Part shown: positions 8,991 to 18,762 of the stretch, in pieces | How positions within the stretch are numbered: the stretch's first letter is position 1 | Layout of the letters: each line of letters begins with the position of its first letter | Source of the DNA: CAVQFB01 sp963711675 | GTDB taxonomy: Bacteria; Acidobacteriota; Terriglobia; Terriglobales; Acidobacteriaceae | Assembly (NCBI GenBank): GCA_963711675.1 | Contig: CAVQFB010000004.1 | Location: 1 to 64,000 of the forward strand | Direction: 5' to 3' | Length of the DNA stretch: 64,000 nt | Made by a program: the position numbers and the translations under genes | Notes under the pieces: model-generated | What the model was told of the DNA's origin: nothing | Seen by the model: only the letters and a program-made list of their open reading frames with translations | Databases searched by the model: none

Positions 8991-11880
8991 TGAAGGTGAC
9001 GCCTGGTAGGAAGCTCGGGCCGTATAAATCCAGTCCCTACTGGGCGCGGGCGGGATGGGCGTGGTTTACCGGGCACGAGATGAGCGGCTGGACCGCGATG
9101 TAGCCATCAAAGTACTCCCCCCAGGACTGATCGCCGATGAAACCGCTCGCAAGCGGTTCCGCGAAGAAGCGCTCGCGTTGGCGCGGCTGAACCATCCCAA
9201 CATCGCGGCCGTCCATGACGTCGGCGAGCAGGATGGTTCCGATTATCTGTGTGATGGAATACCTTGCCGGGCAGTCGTTGGCCGATAAGTTGAGAGCAGG
9301 CCCACTACCCAACAGCGAAGTGATCGCGTTCGGCACGCAGATTGCCGCAGCCATCGAAGAGGCGCACGAACAGGGCGTCGTTCACCGTGACCTGAAGCCG
9401 GCGAACATAGTCGTCAGCCCCAAAGGTCACGCGAAAGTCCTGGACTTCGGCTTGGCAAAAATTCTCCGGGGGGCCGGCAGCGACACGCCAACGCAGTCGA
9501 TAACCGAGACCAAGGGAATCGCGGGCACGCCGCAATATATGTCGCCCGAGCAGGCCGTAGGCAACCAACTCGACGCGCGCACCGATCTGTGGAGCCTCGG
9601 CATCGTACTCTATGAGTTGCTCATCGGCCGTCCGCCATTTGAAGGGAACAGAACCTCGCCATTCTGCGTGCGATCACCGAAACTTCTCCGAAGCCATTGC
9701 GCGATCTGCTTCCCGAACTTCCAGACGATACGCAGCGCATCGTTTCTCGAGCGATGGAAAGAGATCTAACCAAGCGATATCAATCGGCGGCCGAGATGAA
9801 GCGCGACCTCGCAGCGGCACAAGCGCGCTTGAGCGCCGGGATTTGTTCGCTAAACCGAGCATGCCACGTCGCTGGGGCCGACGGCCGTCGTCGTGTCGGG
9901 ATTGCTTTTATTGGCCGGACTGACAACCTGGTTTTTCCTCCGATCCGAGAAAAGACATTGGGTGCGGGAACAGGGTATTCCTGAGATCAACAGGCTCAAC
10001 GCGGCGAACCAGCCTCTTGCCGCCTATCTACTGCTCGAGAAAGCCGAGCAATATCTGCCCAGTGACCCCGATCTCGCCAAAATCGCCGCGCAAACAACGA
10101 GCACAGTTTCCGTCGCCTCGAATCCGCCTGGCGCCATGGTGGAAATCCAGGATTACCTGCCCACGGAAACTACATGGCACAGCCTGGGTCAAACACCACT
10201 CTCAAAGATCCGAGTCCCCAAAGGATATTTCCGCTGGAAAGTTTCGAAGGCGGGGATGAACGACTATATCGCTGCCCCATTGAGCTCTCGACACCGTGAA
10301 TTTCAATTTGAACACGGTGCAAGTGGCGCCCGATGGGATGGTTCCGGTTAACGGCCAACCTTGGTCGGAATTTATCGGCTTTATCGGATGGCTCGGTCCT
10401 TACGATTTGCCGTCTTATTTCATCGATCGCTTCGAAGTAAGCAACCGGCAATACCAGCAATTCGTCGACGGCGGAGGATATCGGAATCGCGAATACTGGA
10501 AGGAAAAATTCCGCAAGGGCAATCGCGAGCTGAGATGGGATGAAGCCATGTCCGTATTCCGCGACAGCACAGGCGGCCCGGACCTTCGACCTGGCAGGGC
10601 GGCCATTATCCGGAAGGGCAGGCAGATTATCCCGTTTCAGGCGTCAGCTGGTACGAGGCCTCCGCTTATGCCGCTTTTGTTGGCAAGAGTCTGCCGGTCT
10701 TGTCGCAGTGGTATCTCGCCGCTCCGCCCGATGTCGCTGCCAATATTGTTCCCGCGAGCAATATGACAGGGAAAAGCGTGGCTGCCGTGGGTGCATACAA
10801 AGGCGTGGGGCCATTCGGCACTTACGACATGGCCGGCAATGTTAGGGAATGGATTGCGAACTCCTCTGGCGGTGACACGCGAATGCTCCTGGGCGGAGCA
10901 TGGAATTCGCAAGTTTATATCTATGGCGAAGCCGAGGCGCTCGCCGCCTTCGACCGATCCGCCGGCAACGGTTTCCGTTGCGTGCGAAATAATACGCCCG
11001 TCCCAAAGCAAGCTGCCGATCCGATTCAGCCCCTGGTGCGCGATTTCTCCAAATACAGGCCCGCCTCCGACGCCGTCTTCCACGCTTACGGCGCGATATA
11101 CGCCTACGAAAAGACTCCGCTGAATGCGAAAGCAGAAGGCATGGTACAGGAGACCGCGGATTGGCGCAAGGAAAAGATCTCCTACGACACGGCCTACGGC
11201 GGGCGCATGAATGCGTATCTGTTTCTGCCCAAGAATGTTGCGCCCCCCTATCAGACGATCTTGTTTTTCCCTAGTGCGAGGGTGGAGTTCCTCGACCCCG
11301 ATAGCTCGCATCTCGGCGACACAGAATTCTTCGACTACATCGTGCAAAGCGGACGTGCTGTGCTCTACCCGGTTTATCAAGGAACGTACGAGCGCCAGCA
11401 TGATCTCAGATGCCCGGCGCATCCCAGGCCATGGAACCGACGACCCAGCGTTACAAGGATGTTGCCCGCTCGCTCGACTATCTGGAGACGCGTTCCGACA
11501 TCGACAAGACTAGGCTGGCCTATCTCGGCGTAAGCATGGGCGCAGCGGAAGGCGTAATTTTCGCGACGCTGGAGCAGGATCGCCTAAGCACAGTTGTGTT
11601 CCTCGACGGAGGCTATTTTCTCGATCCGCCTCAACCCGGCGGCGACCAGGCCGACTTCGCCTCGAGGCTCAAGAAACCCGTACTCATGGTCAACGGCCGC
11701 TACGATTATTGCTTCTCGCTTGACGCTCGCAGGAACCGATGTTCCGCAATCTCGGCACTCTCGCGGCCGACAAGAAACATGTCGTTCTTGAAACACCGCA
11801 CGACGTGACCGCCGATCGTCCCAATTTGGTAAAAGCGGTTCTGGAATGGCTGGACAAATACTTAGGCCGCAGCACCTGAC
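8991..11880 (+). pseudogene. Ser/Thr kinase - PEGA - SUMF1 - alpha/beta hydrolase fusion, multiply frameshifted
   Basis: Starts at ATG 8991 (MKVTPGRKLGPYK). The kinase domain shows LGAGGMGVVYRARD, VAIKVLPPG, VVHRDLKPAN and LDFGLAKIL. A transmembrane helix near 9900 (LLLLAGLTTWFF) is followed by a PEGA-like segment, then a SUMF1/FGE-type domain (FEVSNRQYQQFVDGGGY, DMAGNVREW, GFRCVRN), then an alpha/beta hydrolase whose nucleophile motif is GVSMG near 11530. It ends at TGA 11878-11880 (LEWLDKYLGRST). Frames change near 9021, 9240, 9655, 9850, 10280, 10600, 11400 and 11740. The first would be repaired by one A. Similar membrane kinase fusions are common in Acidobacteria; the role of the fused domains is not established here. 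Confidence 0.82.
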
Positions 11881-12370
11881 GTGAATTCACGGGCAGCCGC
11901 TTACGCTGGTTACAAACTGGGCCGCACACCTGAAACAATAAGCGTCGCTGCGGGAGCCTAGGCTCGGCAAGTGAAAGGAATGCATCCCCAGTCGGCCTGA
12001 GGCAGCGAAGTCTAAGCGACCCGCAAAAGGACGCCCACGTAAAGTCGACAGAGCCAATCTCATTTCTTGGTAATCCGAATGATCGTTCCCGAGTAACGGG
12101 CAAACCGGCAGTAACCCAAGCTGGCTGAGAATTATTGGATTCAAGTGTCGAAGTCACACCGGCTGTGGATTTAATCTGTCAACCATGTGTTTGCTCTGAC
12201 ACTTACACTCGATCCATGACATCTCTCGTCAAGAATGTAAGTATGAACTGACCGGAAAGTGTACTACTTGCGGGGCAGCGCACTGACTGGGGGACTGGAA
12301 GCCTGTGGGCGACACGGAAACAGCGACGACCCTTCCTAGGGATTGGTGAAAGCCAGGAAAATCAATCTCA
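11881..12370. other. Intergenic stretch in island 1
   Basis: About 490 bases without a supported gene between the kinase fusion and the XRE remnants. I see no RNA gene or convincing terminator. Confidence 0.45.
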
Positions 12371-12750
12371 TTACATTCCGGAAAACAGCTGCGAGAGCGA
12401 CACTCCCAACCCCTTGGCGATGATCGCCACGTTCAGGATGGAAACATTCCGCTTCCCCCGTTCAACATCCGCCAGAAAACCCCGATCAATCCCTACTTGT
12501 TCTGTACCGCAGGGACGACCGCGACGATCAGGAAGTCAAATTCCCCTCATTAACTCCGAAACGCTGATCCCGAATCCTTTGGAAAGTACCTCCAACATGG
12601 GCAAGCAGACAGTTCTTGCCAGTCTCGATTTCCGAAATATGTCCGCGATCTATGCCAAATTAATTGCGCCATTTCGACCTGGGATAACCCCCTCTTGATC
12701 CGTAGCTGCCTGAGTCTTTCGCCGAAGCGTTCGGCAATAGTGCTGGACAC
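12371..12750 (-). pseudogene. Tandem XRE-family regulator remnants
   Basis: Two helix-turn-helix pieces in tandem on the minus strand. The first starts at 12750 with MSSTIAERFGERLRQLRIK and RGLSQVEMAQLI; after a one-base correction it reads GIDRGHISEIETGKN and ends SVSELMRGI with a TGA. The second keeps only a C-terminal half (VGIDRGFLADVERGKRN, then SILNVAIIAKGLGVSLSQLF) ending in TAA at 12371-12373. XRE proteins act as repressors, often controlling excision or conjugation genes of islands. Both copies are broken as read. Confidence 0.6.
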
Positions 12751-12766
12751 ACCGCGATTGTCTGCT

Positions 12767-12799
12767 GTAGGCTGCGGCCTACCTATCGGCTAGTGCCGA
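12767..12799. promoter_or_regulatory. Paired dyads upstream of the XRE remnant
   Basis: GTAGGC-TGCG-GCCTAC (12767-12782) and TCGGC-TAGT-GCCGA (12786-12799) lie directly upstream of the XRE start on the minus strand. The position suits an autoregulatory operator pair; this is inference. Confidence 0.35.
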
Positions 12800-13480
12800 C
12801 AGGGGCGGTTTGCATGAAGGAAACACTGTTCGCCTACCTAGCATTCACGGCCTATTGTAGAGTTCTCTATCTGGTGGTTTGCGCTTTCGACTGGACAGCC
12901 CCAGAAGATTGATGATTGGTGGCGGCGGAAACAAGATCCGCGTTTTTCAAAGAATGCCGTGAATGGCTCTTACAAACGGACAGAGAACGTGGGAAAACGC
13001 TTTCGCTCCGATCACTGACGGAGGGAAAAACTTGGCTTGGCTTTTGGTCGCCTTCGCTGTGGCAATCACTCTCGCCCTGAGAGCATCAGAGCAAGGAGCA
13101 ATTTCCCTGTAGCACCTGTCCTTCCTGGGCTGCCAAGGGTCGATCACAACGCACGAGAGCGGAAGTGCTATATGCCGTACTTGCTTGACGACGATGACGG
13201 CAGAAGTTTCGCAGAGATCGGTGAATGCGCTGCCTGGAGCGCGACGTTTTGGGGCCTTTGCATTGAAGCCGGGGCACGCGAAAGCTGGCAAACCGTGCTC
13301 AGTTTGCGGAGCCACCGTACAAAGCCACTGGACGCCGTTAGCCGAAGAGGAGACGGAGCGCTGGTGCACTTGGCGTGCGCCCCAATTCGCAGCGGCGGTG
13401 CAGAACAAGGCAAATTCCTTCGGTGAGTTAAGGGAACTTGGGAACCGGCATATTTTCTAAACAGGGCGGAGTGCGTCGCC
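12800..13480. other. Unassigned region of island 1
   Basis: Long overlapping frames exist on both strands (12947-13408 minus; 13037-13460 plus) and none resembles a known family. The plus frame contains a CSVCG motif and an alanine-rich end; the minus frame has neither a signal peptide nor a clear ribosome site. I cannot tell which, if either, is real. Confidence 0.3.
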
Positions 13481-13621
13481 ATGCTGAAGATTGTAGGATT
13501 TGTCATAGTCCTGGTGGCTGGATGGGGTGCATACAGACTGTTGTGGTCGCACGGCTGGATCGGCATATCGGCCACACTTCTGGTTTGGTTTTTTCTCGCC
13601 AGCTTGTATAAGCCTGCATGA
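13481..13621 (+). CDS. Small two-helix membrane protein (46 aa)
   Basis: ATG 13481 to TGA 13619-13621. The product is almost entirely hydrophobic: MLKIVGFVIVLVAGWGAYRL forms a first transmembrane helix, and after WSHGWIG a second (ISATLLVWFFLASLYK) follows. A weak GGGCGGA lies upstream. No family recognised. Small hydrophobic proteins in mobile islands can be toxins or superinfection factors, but nothing here shows that. It is short enough to be a chance frame. Confidence 0.4.
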   Translation: MLKIVGFVIVLVAGWGAYRLLWSHGWIGISATLLVWFFLASLYKPA

Positions 13622-14596
13622 TCACACACCGCTCGGATGCCAGTCCGGACATTTCTATTTCTCCCGTTTGTCGGTAACGTGGAAAACTGCAAGCCGTTTG
13701 TTGCCCACATTGAACGTTTGCAATAGTGACGCTTTGAGTCTCCTCTTCCTCTTTCCGGGCGTTACGAGCCTCCACCCTTTACCAGAAGGCATCTTCGTAC
13801 GCGTGGCATTATCTTTCCGCCGGTCGATGGCTCATTCATGCACGCAAATCTCTTCCATGCGGGACGCTCTAGGAGCGCAAACTCGCCCAAACGGCCTCCG
13901 TCGCCGGAAAAACCGTGAGCCGTGAAGCTGCGTGAACTAAGCAGTTGAATTTACAAGGATTAGCGTGAAACTCAATTCATGTTAATCTGTAGAATCAACG
14001 ACATACAAAGATTTCGGCCTCACGGTGAGTAGCTCACTTCGGAGCGCACTTTCCCCCACTTTTTCCGCTATCCCTCTCATTTAACACGCTTTCATGTGAA
14101 TTCTTTTGAAGGCTGAAATCGTTCTCTTTCGAAGCATAAAGGGGGCGTTCTCGGGGCTGATGATTCATTCCCGGCTGACCTCTACCTAACGGCTAATTCG
14201 AACGGGCCATATGTCGGCTGTGTGCAACCGCGCAGCCTGGATCAAGCCTTCCTCTCCTGCACGCCTTAATACAGGTCGCAAGACTATGTCCCACAGGCTA
14301 AGCCCCGCTAGCTGTTTCGCTAGGCTATTACCTAAGACTATTGCGCTATCTAACTCCTATACTGATGCCGCAAATGGTGCGGACTTGCACTTTGAAACCC
14401 CCGCAGTTGCCGGTCGGTCGAGTGGACGGCGGCTCTGCACTGCCTCGTAGCTATGTCTGTATAGGTAATGACTAGCAGGCACTGCCTGCACGTTATGCCA
14501 TACGGGCTAGGCTAAGGGCAGTAAATATAAATCGTGAATCTGGCGGATTGGGAGCGATCTCATCCCCGCCTTTTTCATTCTACGGAGGAAAACTCA
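13622..14596. other. Non-coding, repeat-bearing region before the excisionase gene
   Basis: Nearly 1 kb without a convincing gene. From about 14280 to 14520 the sequence is rich in short related words: CAGGCTAAG, TAGGCTATT, CTAGCTATG, TAGGCTAAG, plus a dyad GCAGGC-ACT-GCCTGC at 14475-14489. The place just upstream of the excisionase-like gene and the DUF3631 ATPase would suit an origin or accessory-protein binding region of the element, which is a guess. Confidence 0.35.
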
Positions 14597-14800
14597 ATGG
14601 AACAGCTTTACGACATACCGACAGCCGCAGACCTTCTATGCATATCACCCTGGACCGTACGCAGCTACATCGCTACAGGACGCTTGAATGCAGTGCGCAT
14701 CGGTAGGCGCGTGCTTCTAGAGGGTGCTGAACTGGAACGATTGGTGGCGGCAGGAAGGGAAAACAGAGACACCCAGGAGATGGCATGCGAAGTCAAGTGA
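14597..14800 (+). CDS. Excisionase-like DNA-binding protein (HTH_17/MerR type)
   Basis: 67 residues from ATG 14597, with GGAGGAAAAC just upstream. The fold is recognisable: YDIPTAADLLCISPWTVRSY is the helix-turn-helix and TGRLNAVRIGRRVLLEGAEL the wing and following helix, as in excisionase-family proteins. These bend DNA at attachment sites or act as regulators. Its position two genes before the recombinase fits an element-encoded recombination directionality factor. It overlaps the next gene by 16 bases. Unlike most island neighbours it is intact. Confidence 0.75.
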   Translation: MEQLYDIPTAADLLCISPWTVRSYIATGRLNAVRIGRRVLLEGAELERLVAAGRENRDTQEMACEVK

Positions 14801-16005
14801 AAGCGGAAAAGCTTAACGCGCAAAAGCCGGGCGTAGAACATCCCGAAGCCGAAGATCTCGCAACAGAGGCCAGCCCTGCGGGCAAGGGCACTCTTCTTGA
14901 GCGAGTTCGTGAATTCATCGAGAAACTCGTTTTCTTGCCAAAGGTCGAGCTGTACACACTGGTAGCCACATGGGTTATTGCAACCCACATGCACCAGGAA
15001 TTCGACTACATGGGCTACCTGTTTGCGTATTCACCTGAACACCAGAGCGGCAAGTCCACGCTTCTCAAGGTTCTGCATCTTCTCGTATACGAATCAACAG
15101 GACCGCAGGTGTCTCCGACGCCTGCTGTTTTATTTCGTACTGCTGAGAAGCACACTCAGCTTCTGGACGAAGTGGACTCCTGGACCAATCCAGCCGAATT
15201 GAAGGATGTTCTGAATTCGGGCTTTGAAAAAGGTGGATCTGTGACGCGTTGCGACCGCGACCCGAGAGTCGGTTTTAAGCCTAAAACGTTCTACGTGTAC
15301 GGACCAAGAGCCTTGGCCGGAATTGGTGTCGGCAGACTACACCAAACAACTCTGGACCGCACGTTCGCATTCCAAATGTTACGCCAAAACAAGGCTGAGA
15401 AACGAGAACGTCTGCGTCCGTGCAACCACGCAGAGCCAGCTAAACAGCTAAAGACGGAAATTGAAACTTGGGTTAGCAGAACTCGGCCCATGTTGTCGCT
15501 GCTTACCGGAAGGGGAGTTTCGCTTGCCTTGACCAGTTTAGTGATCGGACGATGGACATTGCTGAGCCACTCGTTTCCATCTTGAAGGTGATGTACGAAG
15601 GCCGTGAGGACTGGGATCATGTCGAAGCAGGTCTGATCGAAGCCGTTTCCTTCACTCGAAAAGAACAGCACTCGCAATCTCCCGACCACGGAATCTTGCA
15701 ATACCTGTTGCACCTGACCGAGAACGAGAATCCCCTGACTGGAAATCAACGGAGCTTGCGGCACAGTTCGCCAACTCTGAACTAAGACCAGAACCATTGA
15801 AAAATCCGGGGTTGTCCGGAAATACGGAATTCCGCACAAAAGTTGCCGGGCCGGAGATGGTACTCCAAAGTACAGATTTGTAATCAACAGGGCGGAACTA
15901 CTGGACATTGTTGGGCGCTGGGTGCCGGAGGGCGAATTGCAAGACGCAGAGCCGGCCTACGAAGCCGTTAGCCACGAAGGCGTAGTAGGTGTAGTGAGTG
16001 AGTAA
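14785..16005 (+). pseudogene. DUF3631-type ATPase of mobile elements, frameshifted C terminus
   Basis: Reads from ATG 14785 in one frame to about 15530. The P-loop is YSPEHQSGKSTLL and the Walker B-like motif LLDEVDSW, followed by LKDVLNSGFEKGGSVTRCDR, the pattern of the DUF3631 helicase/primase-associated proteins found on phages and islands. After about 15530 the frame shifts (FSDRTMDIAEPLVSILKVMY), then twice more, to an end at 16003-16005 (AVSHEGVVGVVSE). The N-terminal 250 residues would be made; the C-terminal domain would be lost. Role inferred: element replication or maintenance. Confidence 0.7.
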
Positions 16006-16097
16006 ATAAATATAAATATAAATATAAAGATTGCCAAGGGGCTGGAGGATTAGGGTTGTCCCCGGATTTCCCAATAGGCTACTACACCTACTACGCC
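15979..16097. repeat. 17-bp inverted repeat around an A/T-rich microsatellite
   Basis: GGCGTAGTAGGTGTAGT (15979-15995) is matched exactly by its reverse complement at 16081-16097. Between them is a run of TATAAA-type units (about 16004-16028). The first arm overlaps the 3' end of the ATPase frame. Confidence 0.75.
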
Positions 16098-16231
16098 AGC
16101 CCACCATTCCATCGTTCGTCCGACTGATTACGCTGGTCAGGCACTAGACAAATGGCGCGGAATTGCACTTCAGGGTCGCCGGGGAAGCTCGCCTATCTGG
16201 CTTCCCGACAACTGAGAAGAGGGGGAATCGA

Positions 16232-17319
16232 GTGTCGATCTTTAAACGGGGACGGATTTACTGGTATCACTTCATTTTCAATGGCGACCACGTCCAAGCG
16301 AGTACGAAGCAGGGGAATCCACGCGTTGCGCGGCAGATTGAGGCAGCGGAGCCACAAGGCTGGCAAAGGGGGAAGTCGGGATTAGAGAGAAAAAGCAGTC
16401 CCTACGTTTGGCCAGGCCATGAAAGACTTTCTGCTGTGGTCCGAGACGCAGCACGCCGCGCATCCCCGCACGCACAAGCGATACGTCACGAGTAGCGCCG
16501 CGCTTTTGCGATTTTTCAAGAATGATCGACTCGACCAGATCGCGGCGGAAGTTGTGGAACGATTCAAAGCACAAAGAGCGAAGGAACGCGGTGAACAACT
16601 GGCCGTCAGCTTCGCCCTGCCACCACGAATCGGGAACTCGCATGCGGAAAGGCGATGTACAGTTTCGCCATAAAGTCTGGAGTTTTGTTACAGAACCCTT
16701 TCAGCCGGGTGAGGTTCTTGGCCGAGGAAAACGAGCAGACGCGGGTTTTGAGCTATGAAGAAGAGCAGCTCTATTTGGCGGAGGCGTCACAGCCATTGCG
16801 AGATATCGCCAGCCTCATGCTGGAGACCGGAATGCGCCCTGAAGAGGTTTACCGAATCTCGAGAGAAAACGTACATTTGGACGACGGATTTCTCGTTGTG
16901 CCTTTGGAAAAACCAGAGCTGCCAAGCGGCGAATTGTCCTGACCCGCAAGGCTGCCGAGATTCTGAGGACAAGCGATTTGAATAGACAACCAGGGAAATG
17001 TTTGTTTCCGCACGAGAAGGACCAAAACCAGCCAATGCTAAAGGTCAACAACGCCCACGACGGAGCACTGAAGCGCAGCGGCTTGCCCGCATTCCGGCTC
17101 TACGATCTGCGCCACACCTGGGCAACACGTGCCGCGATGTCTGGAATTGATCTGGTGACCCTGGCTGCAATGTTAGGGCACTCACGCATTCAGATGGTCC
17201 TCCGCTACGCTCACCCAACCGCTGAGCACCAAGCGAATGCGATGCACCGCTTGGAGGAGTTCAATGGGACAAAGCAAATAGAAGAATATGAGAGGAAAGA
17301 GGGGCACCCGCTACAGTGA
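16232..17319 (+). pseudogene. Tyrosine recombinase (integrase) of island 1, frameshifted
   Basis: Likely start GTG 16232 (VSIFKRGRIYWYHFIFNG, the N-terminal arm of phage-type integrases). Segments in three frames follow: the SAM-like domain (MKDFLLWSETQHAAHP and LLRFFKNDRLDQIAAEVV), the first catalytic arginine (LMLETGMRPEEVYRIS), then YDLRHTWATRAAMSGIDLV, MLGHSRIQM and the tyrosine in VLRYAHPTAEH. Shifts fall near 16340-16400, 16620 and 16930. The gene lies 44 bases from tRNA-Cys, as expected for the enzyme that made the insertion. The first histidine of the HxxR box is a tyrosine, a common variation. Confidence 0.85.
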
Positions 17320-17361
17320 GCGAATCGGGCATTTCCTTACTGGCTGCAAGACGTTGAAAAG

Positions 17362-17438
<77 letters not shown>

Positions 17439-17491
17439 TGAAAGAGGCGTTTTGAAAAAGCCCTGCTCTCGGCAGGGGCCGGGGCATATTC

Positions 17492-17566
<75 letters not shown>

Positions 17567-17607
17567 TCTTCGTCTCATTCTACAGCACTTGCGCATTGAC
17601 TGACAAT

Positions 17608-17983
17608 TTACTGCCCCCGCATATCGCTCCCGCCCGGCTCGTCCGGGACGATTGCCAACTCCGCAATGTACTGTCCTTGAGCCTTGCGTGCCCTCGCGTG
17701 GATGTGGTGCATTGTCATATCTTTACTGCTTACTGCTGTGGCGCAACATTCTCTGGATGACCGCAGGATGGGTGCCCTGTTCAGCCAGCCAAGTCGCGAG
17801 CCCGTGCCTCAGGTTGTGGAATCCGAAACGGCTCACCAGTTCGCTATCGTAATAACATTTCCCGTCGCGTTCTTCCAAGACCCCAGCAGCGAATAGCCGC
17901 AGGACGAATATCCCACGCAAGCGCCAACGCCTCACTAACCGACGTCGTACTGCGCCAGTTGCGGACCGCGAAAGAGCGATCAT
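17608..17983 (-). pseudogene. Integrase C-terminal remnant beside tRNA-Gly
   Basis: The minus-strand frame from about 17983 gives FGFHNLRHGLATWLAEQGTH and VIQRMLRHSS, the HxxR and LxHS boxes of a tyrosine recombinase. After a frameshift near 17725, TMHHIHARARKAQGQYIAEL continues to a TAA at 17608-17610, where HIHARA stands in place of the usual YxH context and the tyrosine is missing. Upstream domains are absent. It marks an older integration at this tRNA cluster, separate from island 1, whose integrase is on the other side. Confidence 0.65.
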
Positions 17984-18052
17984 AGAGACCGGTTGGTTTT
18001 GAAATCTGTACTCTCGAACGCTAATATTTCATCCGCCAGGGAAGGAGAGTCT

Positions 18053-18196
18053 ATGCCTGTCAAACAACACAGCCACAAGCATCCCGAAGTCGAACAGCGC
18101 GTGAAAGCACTGGAACAGAAGATCAAGACACTAGAAGAGACAGTGCGCGACTTCCAGAATCAGATAAAGACGCATGTCCATCCCCATACTCACTGA
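18053..18196 (+). CDS. Small histidine-rich coiled-coil protein (47 aa)
   Basis: ATG 18053 with GGAAGGAGAG upstream. The chain starts with KQHSHKHPEVE, has a heptad-like middle (VKALEQKIKTLEETVRDFQN) and ends in HVHPHTH. Histidines at both ends could bind a metal. No family recognised. It lies 16 bases before the secreted cupin gene, in the same direction, so the two may form a transcription unit. Confidence 0.6.
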   Translation: MPVKQHSHKHPEVEQRVKALEQKIKTLEETVRDFQNQIKTHVHPHTH

Positions 18197-18212
18197 GGAT
18201 CACCGAGAACCG

Positions 18213-18626
18213 ATGACTAAAGTCAAGCTGGTCGTGGCACTAACCTGTATTGCCCTGACGTTGGGCATCATAGCAGCACAGGAGCGGGCGAAGCGTGAGC
18301 CGATGACGTTCGCCTTGGACTGCGCCGGTGGCGACTGCCCGCTGCTCAAGGGAGCGCCGCAGACGAGCGGGATGAGGGGCGGTTCGGTGAAACTCAAGCC
18401 TGGCGAGAGCGTGGGTTGGCATTCGACTTCCGCGAACGAAGAAGCTCTGGTCATCCTGCACGGGAGCGGCGTTGCGAATGTCGAGGGACATCCCGATGTG
18501 CCGCTCAAGGAAAAGATGCTCGCCTACATCCCTCCCGCGACACGGCACAACGTCACGAACAATGGATCGCAAGTCCTTGAGTACGTCTGGCTGGTCGCGC
18601 CGACAACCCGGGCAGCGGCCAAGTGA
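18213..18626 (+). CDS. Secreted cupin-domain protein
   Basis: 137 residues. The ATG at 18213 gives a signal peptide (MTKVKLVVALTCIALTLGII then AAQE), so it is chosen over the ATG at 18174, which would add residues overlapping the previous gene. The cupin core shows VKLKPGESVGWHSTSANEEA (one histidine and glutamates), an ILHGSGVANVEG turn and IPPATRHNVTNNG with the second-motif histidine. Likely a small periplasmic or exported beta-barrel; ligand unknown. Confidence 0.7.
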   Translation: MTKVKLVVALTCIALTLGIIAAQERAKREPMTFALDCAGGDCPLLKGAPQTSGMRGGSVKLKPGESVGWHSTSANEEALVILHGSGVANVEGHPDVPLKEKMLAYIPPATRHNVTNNGSQVLEYVWLVAPTTRAAAK

Positions 18627-18703
18627 CTGGTGATGAATGGGGGATTCACGCTATCGGGGCTGCTGCCAGGGGCAGGCGAGCGCCATTCCGTCGACATGCG
18701 AAA

Positions 18704-18727
18704 GGGCCGCCCTGGTGGGGCGGCCCC
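18704..18727 (-). terminator. Hairpin between convergent genes
   Basis: GGGCCGCCC-TGGTG-GGGCGGCCCC forms a strong GC stem. On the minus strand it is followed by TTTCG, so it probably ends the EXORDIUM-like gene and may also stop the cupin transcript. Confidence 0.6.
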
Positions 18728-18762
18728 GAGAGAGTGTAAATTCGAACCTCAGACCAGCTAGC

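Larger units (their letters stand above)
1575..17361. mobile_element. Genomic island 1, integrated at tRNA-Cys
   Basis: About 15.8 kb between the two 54-bp copies of the tRNA-Cys 3' end. The tyrosine recombinase (16232-17319) lies directly against the intact tRNA, and next to it are an excisionase-like gene and a DUF3631-type ATPase, the usual integration module. Cargo includes a large surface protein, an SH3-type secreted protein, an IS91-family insertion, a kinase-SUMF1-hydrolase fusion and XRE regulator remnants. Nearly every cargo gene carries frameshifts, so the island appears old and probably immobile, with the reservation that some indels may be sequence errors. Confidence 0.88.

Noticed and set aside
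11880..11891. Palindrome CGTGAATTCACG after the kinase fusion
   Set aside because: It contains the same words as the island 2 operator but in the opposite arrangement, and no sigma-54 promoter is near. Probably chance.
12947..13408. Minus-strand frame of 153 residues
   Set aside because: No ribosome site, composition unlike the neighbouring proteins, and a competing plus-strand frame; neither could be matched to a family.
14211..14450. Open frame of 79 residues
   Set aside because: It lies in the repeat-rich stretch, lacks a ribosome site and shows no protein-like pattern.
16004..16028. A/T-rich TATAAA repeat as promoter cluster
   Set aside because: The units are a simple microsatellite; no -35 element or suitable start follows at the right distance.
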